Below are positions 1 to 7,455 of a stretch of 20,074 nucleotides of DNA, piece by piece. Location: the NCBI GenBank assembly GCA_947380285.1, contig CANCQD010000034.1:1-20074 (forward strand), in the 5' to 3' direction. This DNA comes from Burkholderiaceae bacterium (lineage in GTDB: Bacteria > Pseudomonadota > Gammaproteobacteria > Burkholderiales > Burkholderiaceae). Made by a program: the position numbers and the translations under genes. The notes beneath the pieces are model-generated. The model was not told the DNA's origin. It saw nothing but the letters and a program-made list of their open reading frames with translations, and ran no database searches. Every line of letters starts with the position of its first letter. Within the stretch, counting starts at the first letter, position 1.

Positions 1-21
1 AACGATCCAAATTGGTTTCAT
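1..21 (-). CDS. ntrC: Nitrogen regulation response regulator NtrC, first 7 codons only (partial)
   Basis: Only the start of this gene lies in the window. An ATG at 21-19 on the minus strand opens a frame reading M-K-P-I-W-I-V before the edge. That is the usual beginning of a betaproteobacterial NtrC receiver domain, in which acidic phospho-acceptor residues follow. The ATG overlaps the TGA stop of ntrB in an ATGA arrangement (18-21), so the two genes are probably translationally coupled. NtrC, when phosphorylated by NtrB, activates sigma-54 promoters such as the one proposed upstream of glnA in this window. The call rests on seven residues plus gene order, so the rest of the protein cannot be judged. 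Confidence 0.75.
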
Positions 22-1151
22 GATGCTTTCTCCTGCCTACGGTATGGAATTTGAATATGAAAATCGGTGCGCCCTGGACGGCTATTACAAGCAATAGATC
101 CCTGATGCTGCTGTACAAAGGTTTGCGCAAGGGTCAGACCAAGCCCACTACCACCCTCTCTTCCCGAAACCAATGGGAAAAAGATGCGCTCAATAATTTC
201 TTCCGGAATGCCGGGGCCGTTGTCAATCACATGCAGATCCATCGCCAATTTGTAGCGATGCTTTGCAATCGTGACGGAACGTGCCACACGGGTCTTCAGT
301 TCAATTTGCGCAGTACCGCTGCTAATCTCTTCAGAAAGCGCTTGTGCAGCGTTATGCACAATATTTAAGGTTGCCTGAATCAATTGCTCTCGGTCGCCCA
401 AGACATCGGGCAGACTTGTATCGTAGTTACGAATAATTCGTAAACCTTTTGGAAACTCTGCCAAGACTAGACTACGCACGCGCTCTAATGCTTCGTGCAC
501 ATTGAAAGATTCCATCACGTGCGCCTTGCGATGCGGTGCCAAGAGACGATCAACCAAAGTCTGCAGGCGATCTGACTCTTTAATAATGACTTGCGTATAC
601 TCGCGCAAGCCTTTGTCTGGTAACTCAAACTCCAAAAGCTGTGCTGCCCCACGAATACCACCCAATGGGTTTTTAATCTCATGCGCCAAGTTACGCATTA
701 ATTGTTTATTTGCTTCAACTTGCTGTGTCACGCGTTCATCGCGCTCACTCCGCAACTGTTGATCAATCGGAAACCACTCCATCATGATCAGTGCGGGATC
801 CTCTAAAGCTGCAACCACTACATGCGCTGGAATGGAGTCTTGATGAATGCTGCCCGGCAATGAATGCAAAACCATTTCTTGGCGTTGGGCCAATACATGA
901 CCCTGTTTCACCTCAGAAATCATGTCACTTAATGCTAAGTTGTCACCAAATAAGTTGTGCACAGATTGACCCTCAAGTGATTTACGCGAGAGGTCCAAGG
1001 CTGACTCGGCAGCCGGGTTCACGTACACCAATTGTTGGTTCTCAGCCTCAAATACCACGATGGCATTGGGCATCTGATCAAGCAATGTCGGAAAAAAAGG
1101 AGCAGCCGAAGCTGCTCCCTTGAACGAATTGCGCAACAGACCTGCGCTCAA
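18..1151 (-). CDS. ntrB: Nitrogen regulation sensor histidine kinase NtrB (GlnL)
   Basis: Cytoplasmic two-component kinase/phosphatase that, under control of PII, sets the phosphorylation of NtrC. The 377 residues show a PAS domain (about 20-125), the phospho-acceptor H-box N-L-A-H-E-I-K-N-P with His157, an N-box (N-I-V-H-N-A-A-Q-A-L), and G-boxes D-N-G-P-G-I and S-G-L-G-L-T of the HATPase domain near the C-terminus. No transmembrane segment is visible, as expected for NtrB. The start codon is TTG at 1151-1149: an AAGGAG ribosome binding site sits 5 bases upstream, between the glnA stop and this TTG, and the next in-frame ATG (Met27) would cut into the PAS domain. It lies 14 bases after glnA and overlaps ntrC by 4 bases, so glnA-ntrB-ntrC is one operon. 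Confidence 0.96.
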   Translation of the reverse strand: MSAGLLRNSFKGAASAAPFFPTLLDQMPNAIVVFEAENQQLVYVNPAAESALDLSRKSLEGQSVHNLFGDNLALSDMISEVKQGHVLAQRQEMVLHSLPGSIHQDSIPAHVVVAALEDPALIMMEWFPIDQQLRSERDERVTQQVEANKQLMRNLAHEIKNPLGGIRGAAQLLEFELPDKGLREYTQVIIKESDRLQTLVDRLLAPHRKAHVMESFNVHEALERVRSLVLAEFPKGLRIIRNYDTSLPDVLGDREQLIQATLNIVHNAAQALSEEISSGTAQIELKTRVARSVTIAKHRYKLAMDLHVIDNGPGIPEEIIERIFFPLVSGREGGSGLGLTLAQTFVQQHQGSIACNSRPGRTDFHIQIPYRRQEKAS

Positions 1152-1165
1152 GTTCTCTCCTTCGC

Positions 1166-2581
1166 CTACAGGGAGTAGTACATATCAAATTCGATTGGAT
1201 GAGTAGTCATACGGAAACGTGTGACATCTTCCATCTTCAAATTGATATATGCATCAATCATAGATTCAGTGAATACACCACCGCGAGTCAAGAACTCGTG
1301 ATCGTTCTTCAATGCATCCAATGCCTCTTCCAAGCTAGCACAAACGGTTGGAATCTTTGCATCTTCTTCTGGTGGCAAGTCATACAAGTTCTTGTCAGCA
1401 GCTTCGCCTGGATGAATCTTGTTCTGAACGCCGTCCAAACCAGCCATCATCAATGCTGAGAAGCAGAGGTATGGGTTAGCCAATGGATCAGGGAAACGTG
1501 TTTCGATACGACGACCCTTTGGATTTGGAACGTGTGGAATACGAATAGATGCAGAACGGTTACGTGCTGAGTACGCCAACTTCACTGGAGCCTCAAAGCC
1601 TGGAACTAAACGCTTGTAAGAGTTAGTGCCTGGGTTAGTAATTGCATTCAATGCTTTAGCATGCTTGATGATGCCGCCAATGTAGAACAATGCGAATTCT
1701 GACAAGCCTGCATAGCCATTACCAGCAAACAAGTTCTCACCGTTCTTCCAAATCGATTGGTGAACGTGCATACCAGAACCGTTATCGCCAACTACTGGCT
1801 TAGGCATAAATGTTGCTGTCTTGCCGTAAGCGTGCGCTACGTTTTGAACAACATACTTCTGCCAGATAGTCCAGTCAGCGCGCTGTACCAATGTGCTGAA
1901 CTTAGTGCCCAATTCGTTTTGACCTTGGCCAGCAACTTCATGGTGATGCACTTCAACTGGAATGCCCAATGATTCAAGAATCAAACACATTTCAGAACGC
2001 ATATCTTGGAATGTATCTACAGGAGCAACTGGGAAGTAACCGCCCTTTTTACCTGGACGGTGACCAGTATTGCCACCTTCGATTTCAGCGCCTGATGACC
2101 ATGGAGCTTCTTCGGAATCAATCTTCACGAAGCAACCCTGCATGTCAGCACCCCAACGAACGCCGTCAAAAATGAAGAATTCTGGTTCTGGACCAAAGTA
2201 AGCTGCGTCGCCTAAGCCAGTACTCTTTAAGTAAGCTTCAGCGCGCTTAGCGATAGAACGTGGGTCACGGTCGTAACCTTTGCCGTCAGCTGGCTCGATC
2301 ACATCACAAGTCAACACCAAGGTTGGCTCTTCATAGAATGGGTCGATGTAGGCAGCCGTTGGATCTGGTCTAAGCAACATGTCAGATGCTTCAATACCCT
2401 TCCAACCAGCGATAGAAGAACCGTCAAATGCATGACCATTCTCAAATTTGTCTTCGTCAAAAGCAGAGATAGGAACTGTCGTGTGCTGTTCTTTACCCTT
2501 TGTATCTACAAAGCGGAAATCAACAAAAGTACATTCTTTCTCTTTAACCAACTTCATCACATCAGCGACGGTCTTCGTCAT
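1166..2581 (-). CDS. glnA: Type I glutamine synthetase GlnA
   Basis: Condenses glutamate and ammonia with ATP to glutamine, the main ammonium-assimilation step; a cytoplasmic dodecamer. The 471 residues are the normal length for GSI-beta. Recognisable signatures are F-D-G-S-S-I-A-G-W near residue 55, the metal/glutamate region [10 protein letters not shown], the substrate segment [10 protein letters not shown], and the adenylylation loop N-L-Y-D-L-P-P-E-E with the modifiable Tyr at residue 400, so GlnE-type control is expected. The ATG at 2581 has a GAGGAG ribosome binding site 7 bases upstream. It is the first gene of glnA-ntrB-ntrC. A sigma-54 type promoter and two NtrC palindromes lie in the 205-base upstream gap, which fits nitrogen-limited induction. 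Confidence 0.98.
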   Translation of the reverse strand: MTKTVADVMKLVKEKECTFVDFRFVDTKGKEQHTTVPISAFDEDKFENGHAFDGSSIAGWKGIEASDMLLRPDPTAAYIDPFYEEPTLVLTCDVIEPADGKGYDRDPRSIAKRAEAYLKSTGLGDAAYFGPEPEFFIFDGVRWGADMQGCFVKIDSEEAPWSSGAEIEGGNTGHRPGKKGGYFPVAPVDTFQDMRSEMCLILESLGIPVEVHHHEVAGQGQNELGTKFSTLVQRADWTIWQKYVVQNVAHAYGKTATFMPKPVVGDNGSGMHVHQSIWKNGENLFAGNGYAGLSEFALFYIGGIIKHAKALNAITNPGTNSYKRLVPGFEAPVKLAYSARNRSASIRIPHVPNPKGRRIETRFPDPLANPYLCFSALMMAGLDGVQNKIHPGEAADKNLYDLPPEEDAKIPTVCASLEEALDALKNDHEFLTRGGVFTESMIDAYINLKMEDVTRFRMTTHPIEFDMYYSL

Positions 2582-2644
2582 GCAAATCTCCTCTATTAAC
2601 TAAACTCGGAATCAAAACTCAAGGCATACACCCTTGTTTATTCC

Positions 2645-2661
2645 AGGCATCAAACATGCCT
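2645..2661 (-). promoter_or_regulatory. Candidate sigma-54 (-24/-12) promoter of glnA
   Basis: On the minus strand, A-GGCATGTTTGATGC-CT has GG and GC separated by exactly 10 bases (GG at 2660-2659, GC at 2648-2647), the invariant spacing of RpoN promoters. The outer consensus bases match only partly. Transcription would start near 2635, giving a leader of about 54 bases before the glnA ATG. The same bases form an inverted repeat (AGGCAT/ATGCCT with a 5-base spacer), so chance symmetry is possible. The two NtrC-type sites upstream raise its credibility. Confidence 0.6.
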
Positions 2662-2710
2662 ACTGGATGTATGTAATTTACTGAAGCAAACAAATGGGAA
2701 CGCTCATTAT

Positions 2711-2727
2711 TGCACTATTTAAGTGCC
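2711..2727 (-). promoter_or_regulatory. NtrC-type enhancer site, proximal
   Basis: TGCACTATTTAAGTGCC matches the NtrC operator pattern GCAC-Y-N5-R-GTGC (GCAC at 2712-2715, GTGC at 2723-2726). Its centre (2719) lies about 84 bases upstream of the predicted glnA start. It is paired with a second site whose centre is 52 bases further upstream. Confidence 0.75.
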
Positions 2728-2762
2728 CAAACACCCTTCATACAAGCTCAATTACCCCTAAT

Positions 2763-2779
2763 TGCACCTTTTTAGTGCA
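2763..2779 (-). promoter_or_regulatory. NtrC-type enhancer site, distal
   Basis: TGCACCTTTTTAGTGCA matches GCAC-Y-N5-R-GTGC, and its flanks extend the palindrome to ATTGCAC/GTGCAAT (2761-2781). The centre is at 2771, about 136 bases upstream of the predicted glnA start and 52 bases (about five helical turns) from the proximal site, so both would face the same side of the helix. It begins 7 bases beyond the stop of the upstream molybdopterin-domain gene. It could be mistaken for that gene's terminator, but it lacks a T-tract on the minus strand. Confidence 0.8.
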
Positions 2780-2786
2780 ATTATTC

Positions 2787-3665
2787 TTAGCTGATATCGT
2801 GAATTTCATAACCCAACTCTTGAGTGCCCGCTCTTAAGGCAATCCAAGCGCTTTCTAGAAGGTTGGCATTGCCTTTGATGCCCAATTCAATATGGCGTTG
2901 GCTATAGACCCCACCCCTCGAGGCATCACCTACAGAGGGAAGACTAAAGACCTTCACCCCAGGAAAGTTGGCCTCTATACGCTCCATTAAAGGGGTCAAT
3001 GTTGATTCAATTCCCTTGGGCACGATAAAACTCTGCTCTGCCCAATTTTCTTGATGGAAAAGATCTTTGTAATAAGTATCTAGGCACCAAGCCATCATGG
3101 GTGCTGCCATCACCGGAAAGCCAGGAACAAAGTGATGTTCTTGAATTCGAAACCCAGGGATTTGGTTGTAGGGATTAGGAATGATGTCGCTTCCAAGCGG
3201 AAACTCGCCCATCTTGAAACGATGTTGATTCTCAGGGGTACTTAAATCCGCCTTCATCGGATCGCCTTCTGCCATTGACTGAATGCGCCCTGCAATTAAT
3301 TCTTGCGCCGTTGGATGCAATTCAGTTTTCGTACCGAGAGCAAGTGCTGCGCATTGACGGGTGTGATCATCTGGTGTCGCACCAATGCCACCAGTACTAA
3401 ACACCACATCCCCGCTCGCAAAACTTTCTTTTAAGGTTGCGGTAATTTGCTCGGGGTCATCGGCAAGATACTTAGCCCACGCAAGGCTCAAGCCACGTTC
3501 ATTCAGCAACTCAATCAGCTTACTCATATGCTTATCTTGGCGACGTCCTGACAATATCTCATCGCCAATCACAATTAAACCAAAGCGACGCTGCGCTACT
3601 ACTGACACTTCTTTTGTCTCGTCTACTTCAACTTTTTTCATTACGTCACTCATTTCATTAGCCAT
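2787..3665 (-). CDS. Molybdopterin-binding domain (MoaB/MogA/CinA N-terminal type) protein
   Basis: The region R-F-G-L-I-V-I-G-D-E-I-L-S-G-R-R-Q-D-K-H followed by V-V-F-S-T-G-G-I-G-A-T-P-D-D-H-T-R is the signature of the MoCF-biosynthesis/CinA N-terminal fold. In family members it binds molybdopterin or acts in nucleotide-related repair; the substrate here is unknown. The protein (about 293 residues) has the N-terminal domain and its linker but no C-terminal CinA amidase domain. The start is uncertain. The frame is open to 3704, which would overlap the upstream EI24 gene by 35 bases, so the ATG at 3665, 4 bases after that gene's stop, is preferred. No clear ribosome binding site precedes it; later ATGs at 3653 and 3641 are possible. 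It is the last gene of the minus-strand run. Confidence 0.85.
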   Translation of the reverse strand: MANEMSDVMKKVEVDETKEVSVVAQRRFGLIVIGDEILSGRRQDKHMSKLIELLNERGLSLAWAKYLADDPEQITATLKESFASGDVVFSTGGIGATPDDHTRQCAALALGTKTELHPTAQELIAGRIQSMAEGDPMKADLSTPENQHRFKMGEFPLGSDIIPNPYNQIPGFRIQEHHFVPGFPVMAAPMMAWCLDTYYKDLFHQENWAEQSFIVPKGIESTLTPLMERIEANFPGVKVFSLPSVGDASRGGVYSQRHIELGIKGNANLLESAWIALRAGTQELGYEIHDIS

Positions 3666-3669
3666 CGTA

Positions 3670-4539
3670 TTAACTATGATGCGGAAGCTCCATCTCAACA
3701 ACACGTGATTGCACCGTCAATGCCTGATCCAATTCATCTTCCCTTAACTGCTTGAGAGCGTCCAATAAGAAATAACTAAACCATAAGGCAGCGAATACGA
3801 AAATCAAAGAATAAATCCAGAGCGCAATAAAGCTCACTATTGGAAACAGCACTAAAGCCAATGCAGATGTCGCCCAAAAGAAGGTAGGTACCGCCCCCAA
3901 CATTCCGGATGCTATGCCCATACAAAACAAAGGCCAGCGATATTTTTCAATGAGAAGATCGCGCTCTTCAGCGCTGGCATGTTTCGCAAGAACATCATAT
4001 GACATGAGGCGCATCGTCAACCATCCCCAAAGCAATGGGGGCAATACCGCTACCAGTGGTGGAACCCACCAAACCGGCAAAGTCAACATAATCAAAGCCA
4101 AACAAATCAATGCTGACCATAGGCTATAGAACAAACTACCAAAAAAGCCGCCACCACGCTTGCATTCTAAATCCTGAAACTGTGACTGCCTAGAAGCAAT
4201 TTTCACAATCGCCGGTACCGTTGAAAAGGCAATGAACACGAGCAAACTGATCGTGATGAGAGGAATGATCAGCATGACAAAAAACAATGGCGCTATCCAT
4301 GCTCTGGCATTCTCAAAACCAGCCCAAATTAATCCGTCTTGTATCCAGCTAGTAAAGATAGAATTTGTTAGAAAAATACTTAAGAGTTCGAGTGCGGGAG
4401 TCCAGGTCAGCCATATAAGGCAACCCCACAGTACCGAGACGATCAAAAATGGTCTCAAGCTCAGCCATAGCATACGCGGATGCATGGTGCCAACTAAGGC
4501 CATTCCAAATGATTTAAATACTTGCGGTAATCCGACCAT
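3670..4539 (-). CDS. EI24/CysZ-like polytopic inner-membrane protein
   Basis: A 289-residue hydrophobic protein with about six or seven membrane segments (roughly residues 24-46, 80-105, 135-175 as a hairpin, and 200-262 as two or three). The layout and sequence style fit the EI24 domain family, which includes the sulfate transporter CysZ; nothing here shows that this protein moves sulfate. The ATG at 4539 has an AGGAGC ribosome binding site 6 bases upstream. It follows the desaturase-type gene by 37 bases and is followed within 4 bases by the molybdopterin-domain gene, so co-transcription is likely. The transported substrate, if any, is unknown. Confidence 0.8.
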   Translation of the reverse strand: MVGLPQVFKSFGMALVGTMHPRMLWLSLRPFLIVSVLWGCLIWLTWTPALELLSIFLTNSIFTSWIQDGLIWAGFENARAWIAPLFFVMLIIPLITISLLVFIAFSTVPAIVKIASRQSQFQDLECKRGGGFFGSLFYSLWSALICLALIMLTLPVWWVPPLVAVLPPLLWGWLTMRLMSYDVLAKHASAEERDLLIEKYRWPLFCMGIASGMLGAVPTFFWATSALALVLFPIVSFIALWIYSLIFVFAALWFSYFLLDALKQLREDELDQALTVQSRVVEMELPHHS

Positions 4540-4576
4540 ACAGCTCCTATTGCCTATAGACCTGAAGACCTACAGT

Positions 4577-5548
4577 CTACTTAGGCCTGAATTCTTTAGC
4601 GGCACGTACTAGACCTTGCCATTGCTGAGTGAGGATATTTTGTGAAACCGATAAATTCCTTACTCCCGTAGGATAGACCTCTTTAGGAAAGATGGCTGTT
4701 CTAAAAAGCATATCCCACCAAGGAAACAAAATACCAAAATTACAGCCCCCTAGAACACCGGGTTTACCTTTTGCCTCATGGCCATAACCTACTGCATGGT
4801 GCATACGATGAAACATTGGTGAAATCAATACGTATTTAGCAGGCCCCAGATGAATTTTGAGATTGGCATGTTGCCAGCTTTGAATAAATTGACTTAATGC
4901 AATCAGCATGATGAATTGACCAGGAGATACACCAAACAACAACGCAAAAAAAGCCATAAAGGTTGCGCGCATGATGTCATCCAAAATGTGATTGCGATTG
5001 TCAGACCATGCAGTCATGACTGTTTGACTGTGATGCAAAGAGTGCAACTGCCACCACCAGTTAAATGCATGTGAAGCGCGATGATACAAATAATCAACGA
5101 AATCCAGTAACACCAGGTAGATCAAGAAGCTAACAACCGGAATTGAGCTAACACCAGGCCACCACGATTCCACATTCAATCGGCCGAAACGAAAGTCATG
5201 CAAGATCGAATCGATCTCAAAGAAGAATCCAGATAGAGCAATAAAGATCAGACCGTGAAAAATCCCCAGACGATGAAACAGGGTGTAGAAAACATCTGCC
5301 CTACTCGCTGCTGCAAAGCGCTCTTGCTTTTCTGCAGGTGCAAATCGCTCCCAAGTTCTTAATACAACAATGATTAAGAAAATTTGAATGCAGCCAAATA
5401 AAAACCAATCAATACCATCAAACACATCTTCCGCCCAAGACATTAAATCAAATTGATACAGAATCGGGCCCACTACATTAGAAAAAAGAAATTCCTGCAC
5501 ACTCGCATAGGCATTTGAAATAAATGAGGTGAAGGTATTTAAGTCCAT
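4577..5548 (-). CDS. Sterol desaturase / fatty acid hydroxylase family membrane di-iron protein
   Basis: An integral-membrane oxygenase-type protein of 323 residues. The eight-histidine di-iron signature is complete: H-R-A-S-H (156-160), H-S-L-H-H (169-173) and H-R-M-H-H (247-251), with an extra His at 227. Hydrophobic stretches surround it, at about 47-65, 95-112, 133-152 and 195-222. Family members hydroxylate or desaturate sterols, fatty acids, carotenoids or alkylglycerols using O2; the substrate here cannot be told from sequence. The ATG at 5548 lies 3 bases after the deacetylase stop, suggesting translational coupling, although the ribosome binding site is weak. Membrane and envelope-type neighbours suggest a lipid substrate, which is inference. 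Confidence 0.9.
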   Translation of the reverse strand: MDLNTFTSFISNAYASVQEFLFSNVVGPILYQFDLMSWAEDVFDGIDWFLFGCIQIFLIIVVLRTWERFAPAEKQERFAAASRADVFYTLFHRLGIFHGLIFIALSGFFFEIDSILHDFRFGRLNVESWWPGVSSIPVVSFLIYLVLLDFVDYLYHRASHAFNWWWQLHSLHHSQTVMTAWSDNRNHILDDIMRATFMAFFALLFGVSPGQFIMLIALSQFIQSWQHANLKIHLGPAKYVLISPMFHRMHHAVGYGHEAKGKPGVLGGCNFGILFPWWDMLFRTAIFPKEVYPTGVRNLSVSQNILTQQWQGLVRAAKEFRPK

Positions 5549-5551
5549 GTC

Positions 5552-6340
5552 TTATTTTGATGGATTTACAGAATTTTTGGGTAGCAGCCCAAAGCAGAAC
5601 CCACGCCCTTTTAGATTAATAATGAGCTGCTCCAGAACAGCAGGTGCCCAAGGATCTTTTCTTGACCAAATACCTAGGTGGGCCATGGTGATATCGCCAT
5701 CTTTTAGGCCCCTGCTAGCTTTATCTAAAAGCGCACTATTAGGATGCTTATCGGAGTTCAACTCATCACCTAAGAAGCCATCAGAAGCCCAGCTAATGTG
5801 TTGATAGCCACACATATCCCCCATCCGAATCAAGGCAGATGATATTTTGCCGCCAGGTGCACGCCAAATCTTTTGTATGGGATGCTCGGTGAGTTCTTGA
5901 AAGCGCTCGTCTACCTTACGGATTTCTTTACACATCGCCGCTTCGTTATACAGAATCGTCATGCCAGCTTTGGGGCCAAATTGGGGTCTCTCAAAAACTT
6001 CACCTTTGGGGCCATCTTTTACAAAATAAGTATGGTCGTAAGTGTGACTGCCAAAGTGATGGCCTTCTTTAACGCGCTCCTGCCAATAAGCTTTCCAAGA
6101 ATCATCTAAAGAAAAGTCGCCACGAAAAGTTTTCTCGTTGGACAGAAAAAAAGTGGCTTTCACATTTTGACGCTTCAGAATCTCGGCTACTTTTTCAGCT
6201 ACAGCCATATTGCCGGTATCAAATGTGAGGTATACCTTCTTACTACATTCTGCAGTCTGGGCGAAAGCGCCCAATGAAAAACAGCCGAGCATAAGCACAG
6301 CTGTGATACGGATGATGAATTGATGACCCAGGCGCTTCAT
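5552..6340 (-). CDS. Secreted polysaccharide deacetylase (NodB-fold) family protein with altered metal motif
   Basis: About 262 residues with a signal peptide (M-K-R-L...G-A-F-A-Q, likely cleaved near residue 27) and a NodB-type core. Visible motifs: T-F-D-T-G (39-43) where most family members have T-F-D-D-G, the zinc motif H-T-Y-D-H (99-103), W-R-A-P-G-G-K (Arg160), and a late A-H-L (His221). The catalytic-base Asp41 remains, but the second, metal-binding Asp is Thr42. Activity may therefore differ from chitin or peptidoglycan deacetylases, or be lost. The frame is open to 6478, overlapping the upstream gene. The ATG at 6340 gives a standard signal peptide and follows that gene's stop by 8 bases. 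An ATG at 6358, with a weak AAGG 5 bases ahead and overlapping the upstream stop, is an alternative. Confidence 0.86.
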   Translation of the reverse strand: MKRLGHQFIIRITAVLMLGCFSLGAFAQTAECSKKVYLTFDTGNMAVAEKVAEILKRQNVKATFFLSNEKTFRGDFSLDDSWKAYWQERVKEGHHFGSHTYDHTYFVKDGPKGEVFERPQFGPKAGMTILYNEAAMCKEIRKVDERFQELTEHPIQKIWRAPGGKISSALIRMGDMCGYQHISWASDGFLGDELNSDKHPNSALLDKASRGLKDGDITMAHLGIWSRKDPWAPAVLEQLIINLKGRGFCFGLLPKNSVNPSK

Positions 6341-6348
6341 GATGCTAG

Positions 6349-7416
6349 TTATTCCCATCCAGCCCTTGGAGCAAAGAACACGCCATGTGGAGATTTGCCA
6401 ACCGGTATCACTGTTAGCAACTTCATTGAAGGGATGTCGATTACCCCAACTTTTTTGGAGAAGCGAAAAGTAACCCATAGGGTTTTACCATCAGGAGTGA
6501 TTTCCATATCATCTGGACCGGCTGGAAGTCCGGTGATATCACCAACCTTCTCTAGGGTTTGCATATTGATTAAGCTAATCGTAGAGGCAATACGGTTACT
6601 GACAAATACATGCTTTTTATCGCCTAAAGGACGGAAATTATGAGCACCCTTACCTGTAGGGATACGTTTTACTTCTTTGCGAGTTTTCCAATCGATCACC
6701 TGAACATAATCTTCGCCAGTAATGCCAACCAAGAGATATTGATCTCCAGGCGTCATCCATAAACCAGCAGGCACTTTTCCTGTAGGCATGACCCACAATA
6801 CGTTTTGGGTTTCCAGATCAATTGCAGCAAGCTCACTGGAATCTTGCAAAGTAATGAATGCAATTTTGCTATCCGATGTAAAAGCAATATGACTTGGTGT
6901 CTTAGCCAACTTAACAGTCTTCGCTAATTTGAGATTGGCACCATCGGCAGCGTAAATATCCACACGATCCAAACGATTTCCGTTTGCCACAAACCATTTG
7001 TGATTCGGCGAGTAGCCAATTTGGTATGGGTCAATAATGTTTGGAATCTTGCCAGTCAACTCACCAGTAGTTGGATTCATCAACACAACATCGTTGCCAG
7101 CCGCATTTGCAATTAAGAGTGTTTTTTGATCGGGAGTAATCATTAAGTGATGAGGCTCTTTACCAACAGGAATCGTTTTAATGACCTGACGTGAAGTCAT
7201 ATCAATCAAACTCACCGAAGCTGCGCCTGAGTTAAGAATGATTGCTAGCTTTGGCTGGCTTGAAGAGCTTGCTGGTGTAGCAGGATTGCTGACTTGCGCA
7301 AAAGCGTTTTGATTGACCAGCAACAGCGCTAATAAAGCGGAGGTCGCAATAGTGCGAAAACCCCTAATCTTGATAAATGTGTACATACCACCATTGTAAG
7401 CAATCAGAAGGCTCAA
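6349..7416 (-). CDS. Secreted YncE-like beta-propeller repeat protein
   Basis: A likely periplasmic seven-bladed propeller. After a hydrophobic signal segment ending in N-A-F-A-Q come repeated blades of the pattern V-G-K-x-P-H...P-D-G/Q-K-T-L...V (for example P-V-G-K-E-P-H-H-L-M-I-T-P-D-Q-K and P-V-G-K-S-P-H-G-V-F-F-A-P at the end). This is typical of the YncE/YVTN family; the function is unknown, and binding or scaffold roles are known for relatives. Start choice: a TTG at 7416 has a perfect GGAGG 5 bases upstream and gives about 355 residues. The ATG at 7386, ten codons downstream, has only a GGTGG that is too close, but gives a more standard signal peptide. It follows hrpA and precedes the deacetylase by 8 bases. 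Confidence 0.85.
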   Translation of the reverse strand: MSLLIAYNGGMYTFIKIRGFRTIATSALLALLLVNQNAFAQVSNPATPASSSSQPKLAIILNSGAASVSLIDMTSRQVIKTIPVGKEPHHLMITPDQKTLLIANAAGNDVVLMNPTTGELTGKIPNIIDPYQIGYSPNHKWFVANGNRLDRVDIYAADGANLKLAKTVKLAKTPSHIAFTSDSKIAFITLQDSSELAAIDLETQNVLWVMPTGKVPAGLWMTPGDQYLLVGITGEDYVQVIDWKTRKEVKRIPTGKGAHNFRPLGDKKHVFVSNRIASTISLINMQTLEKVGDITGLPAGPDDMEITPDGKTLWVTFRFSKKVGVIDIPSMKLLTVIPVGKSPHGVFFAPRAGWE

Positions 7417-7455
7417 ATAGACCTCCAAATTAAATGGCAATGGTACAAATTTGAC

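Noticed and set aside
2761..2781. ATTGCAC/GTGCAAT inverted repeat as a terminator after the molybdopterin-domain gene
   Set aside because: There is no T-tract on the minus strand and it matches the NtrC operator pattern with a second copy at a phased distance, so a regulatory site explains it better.
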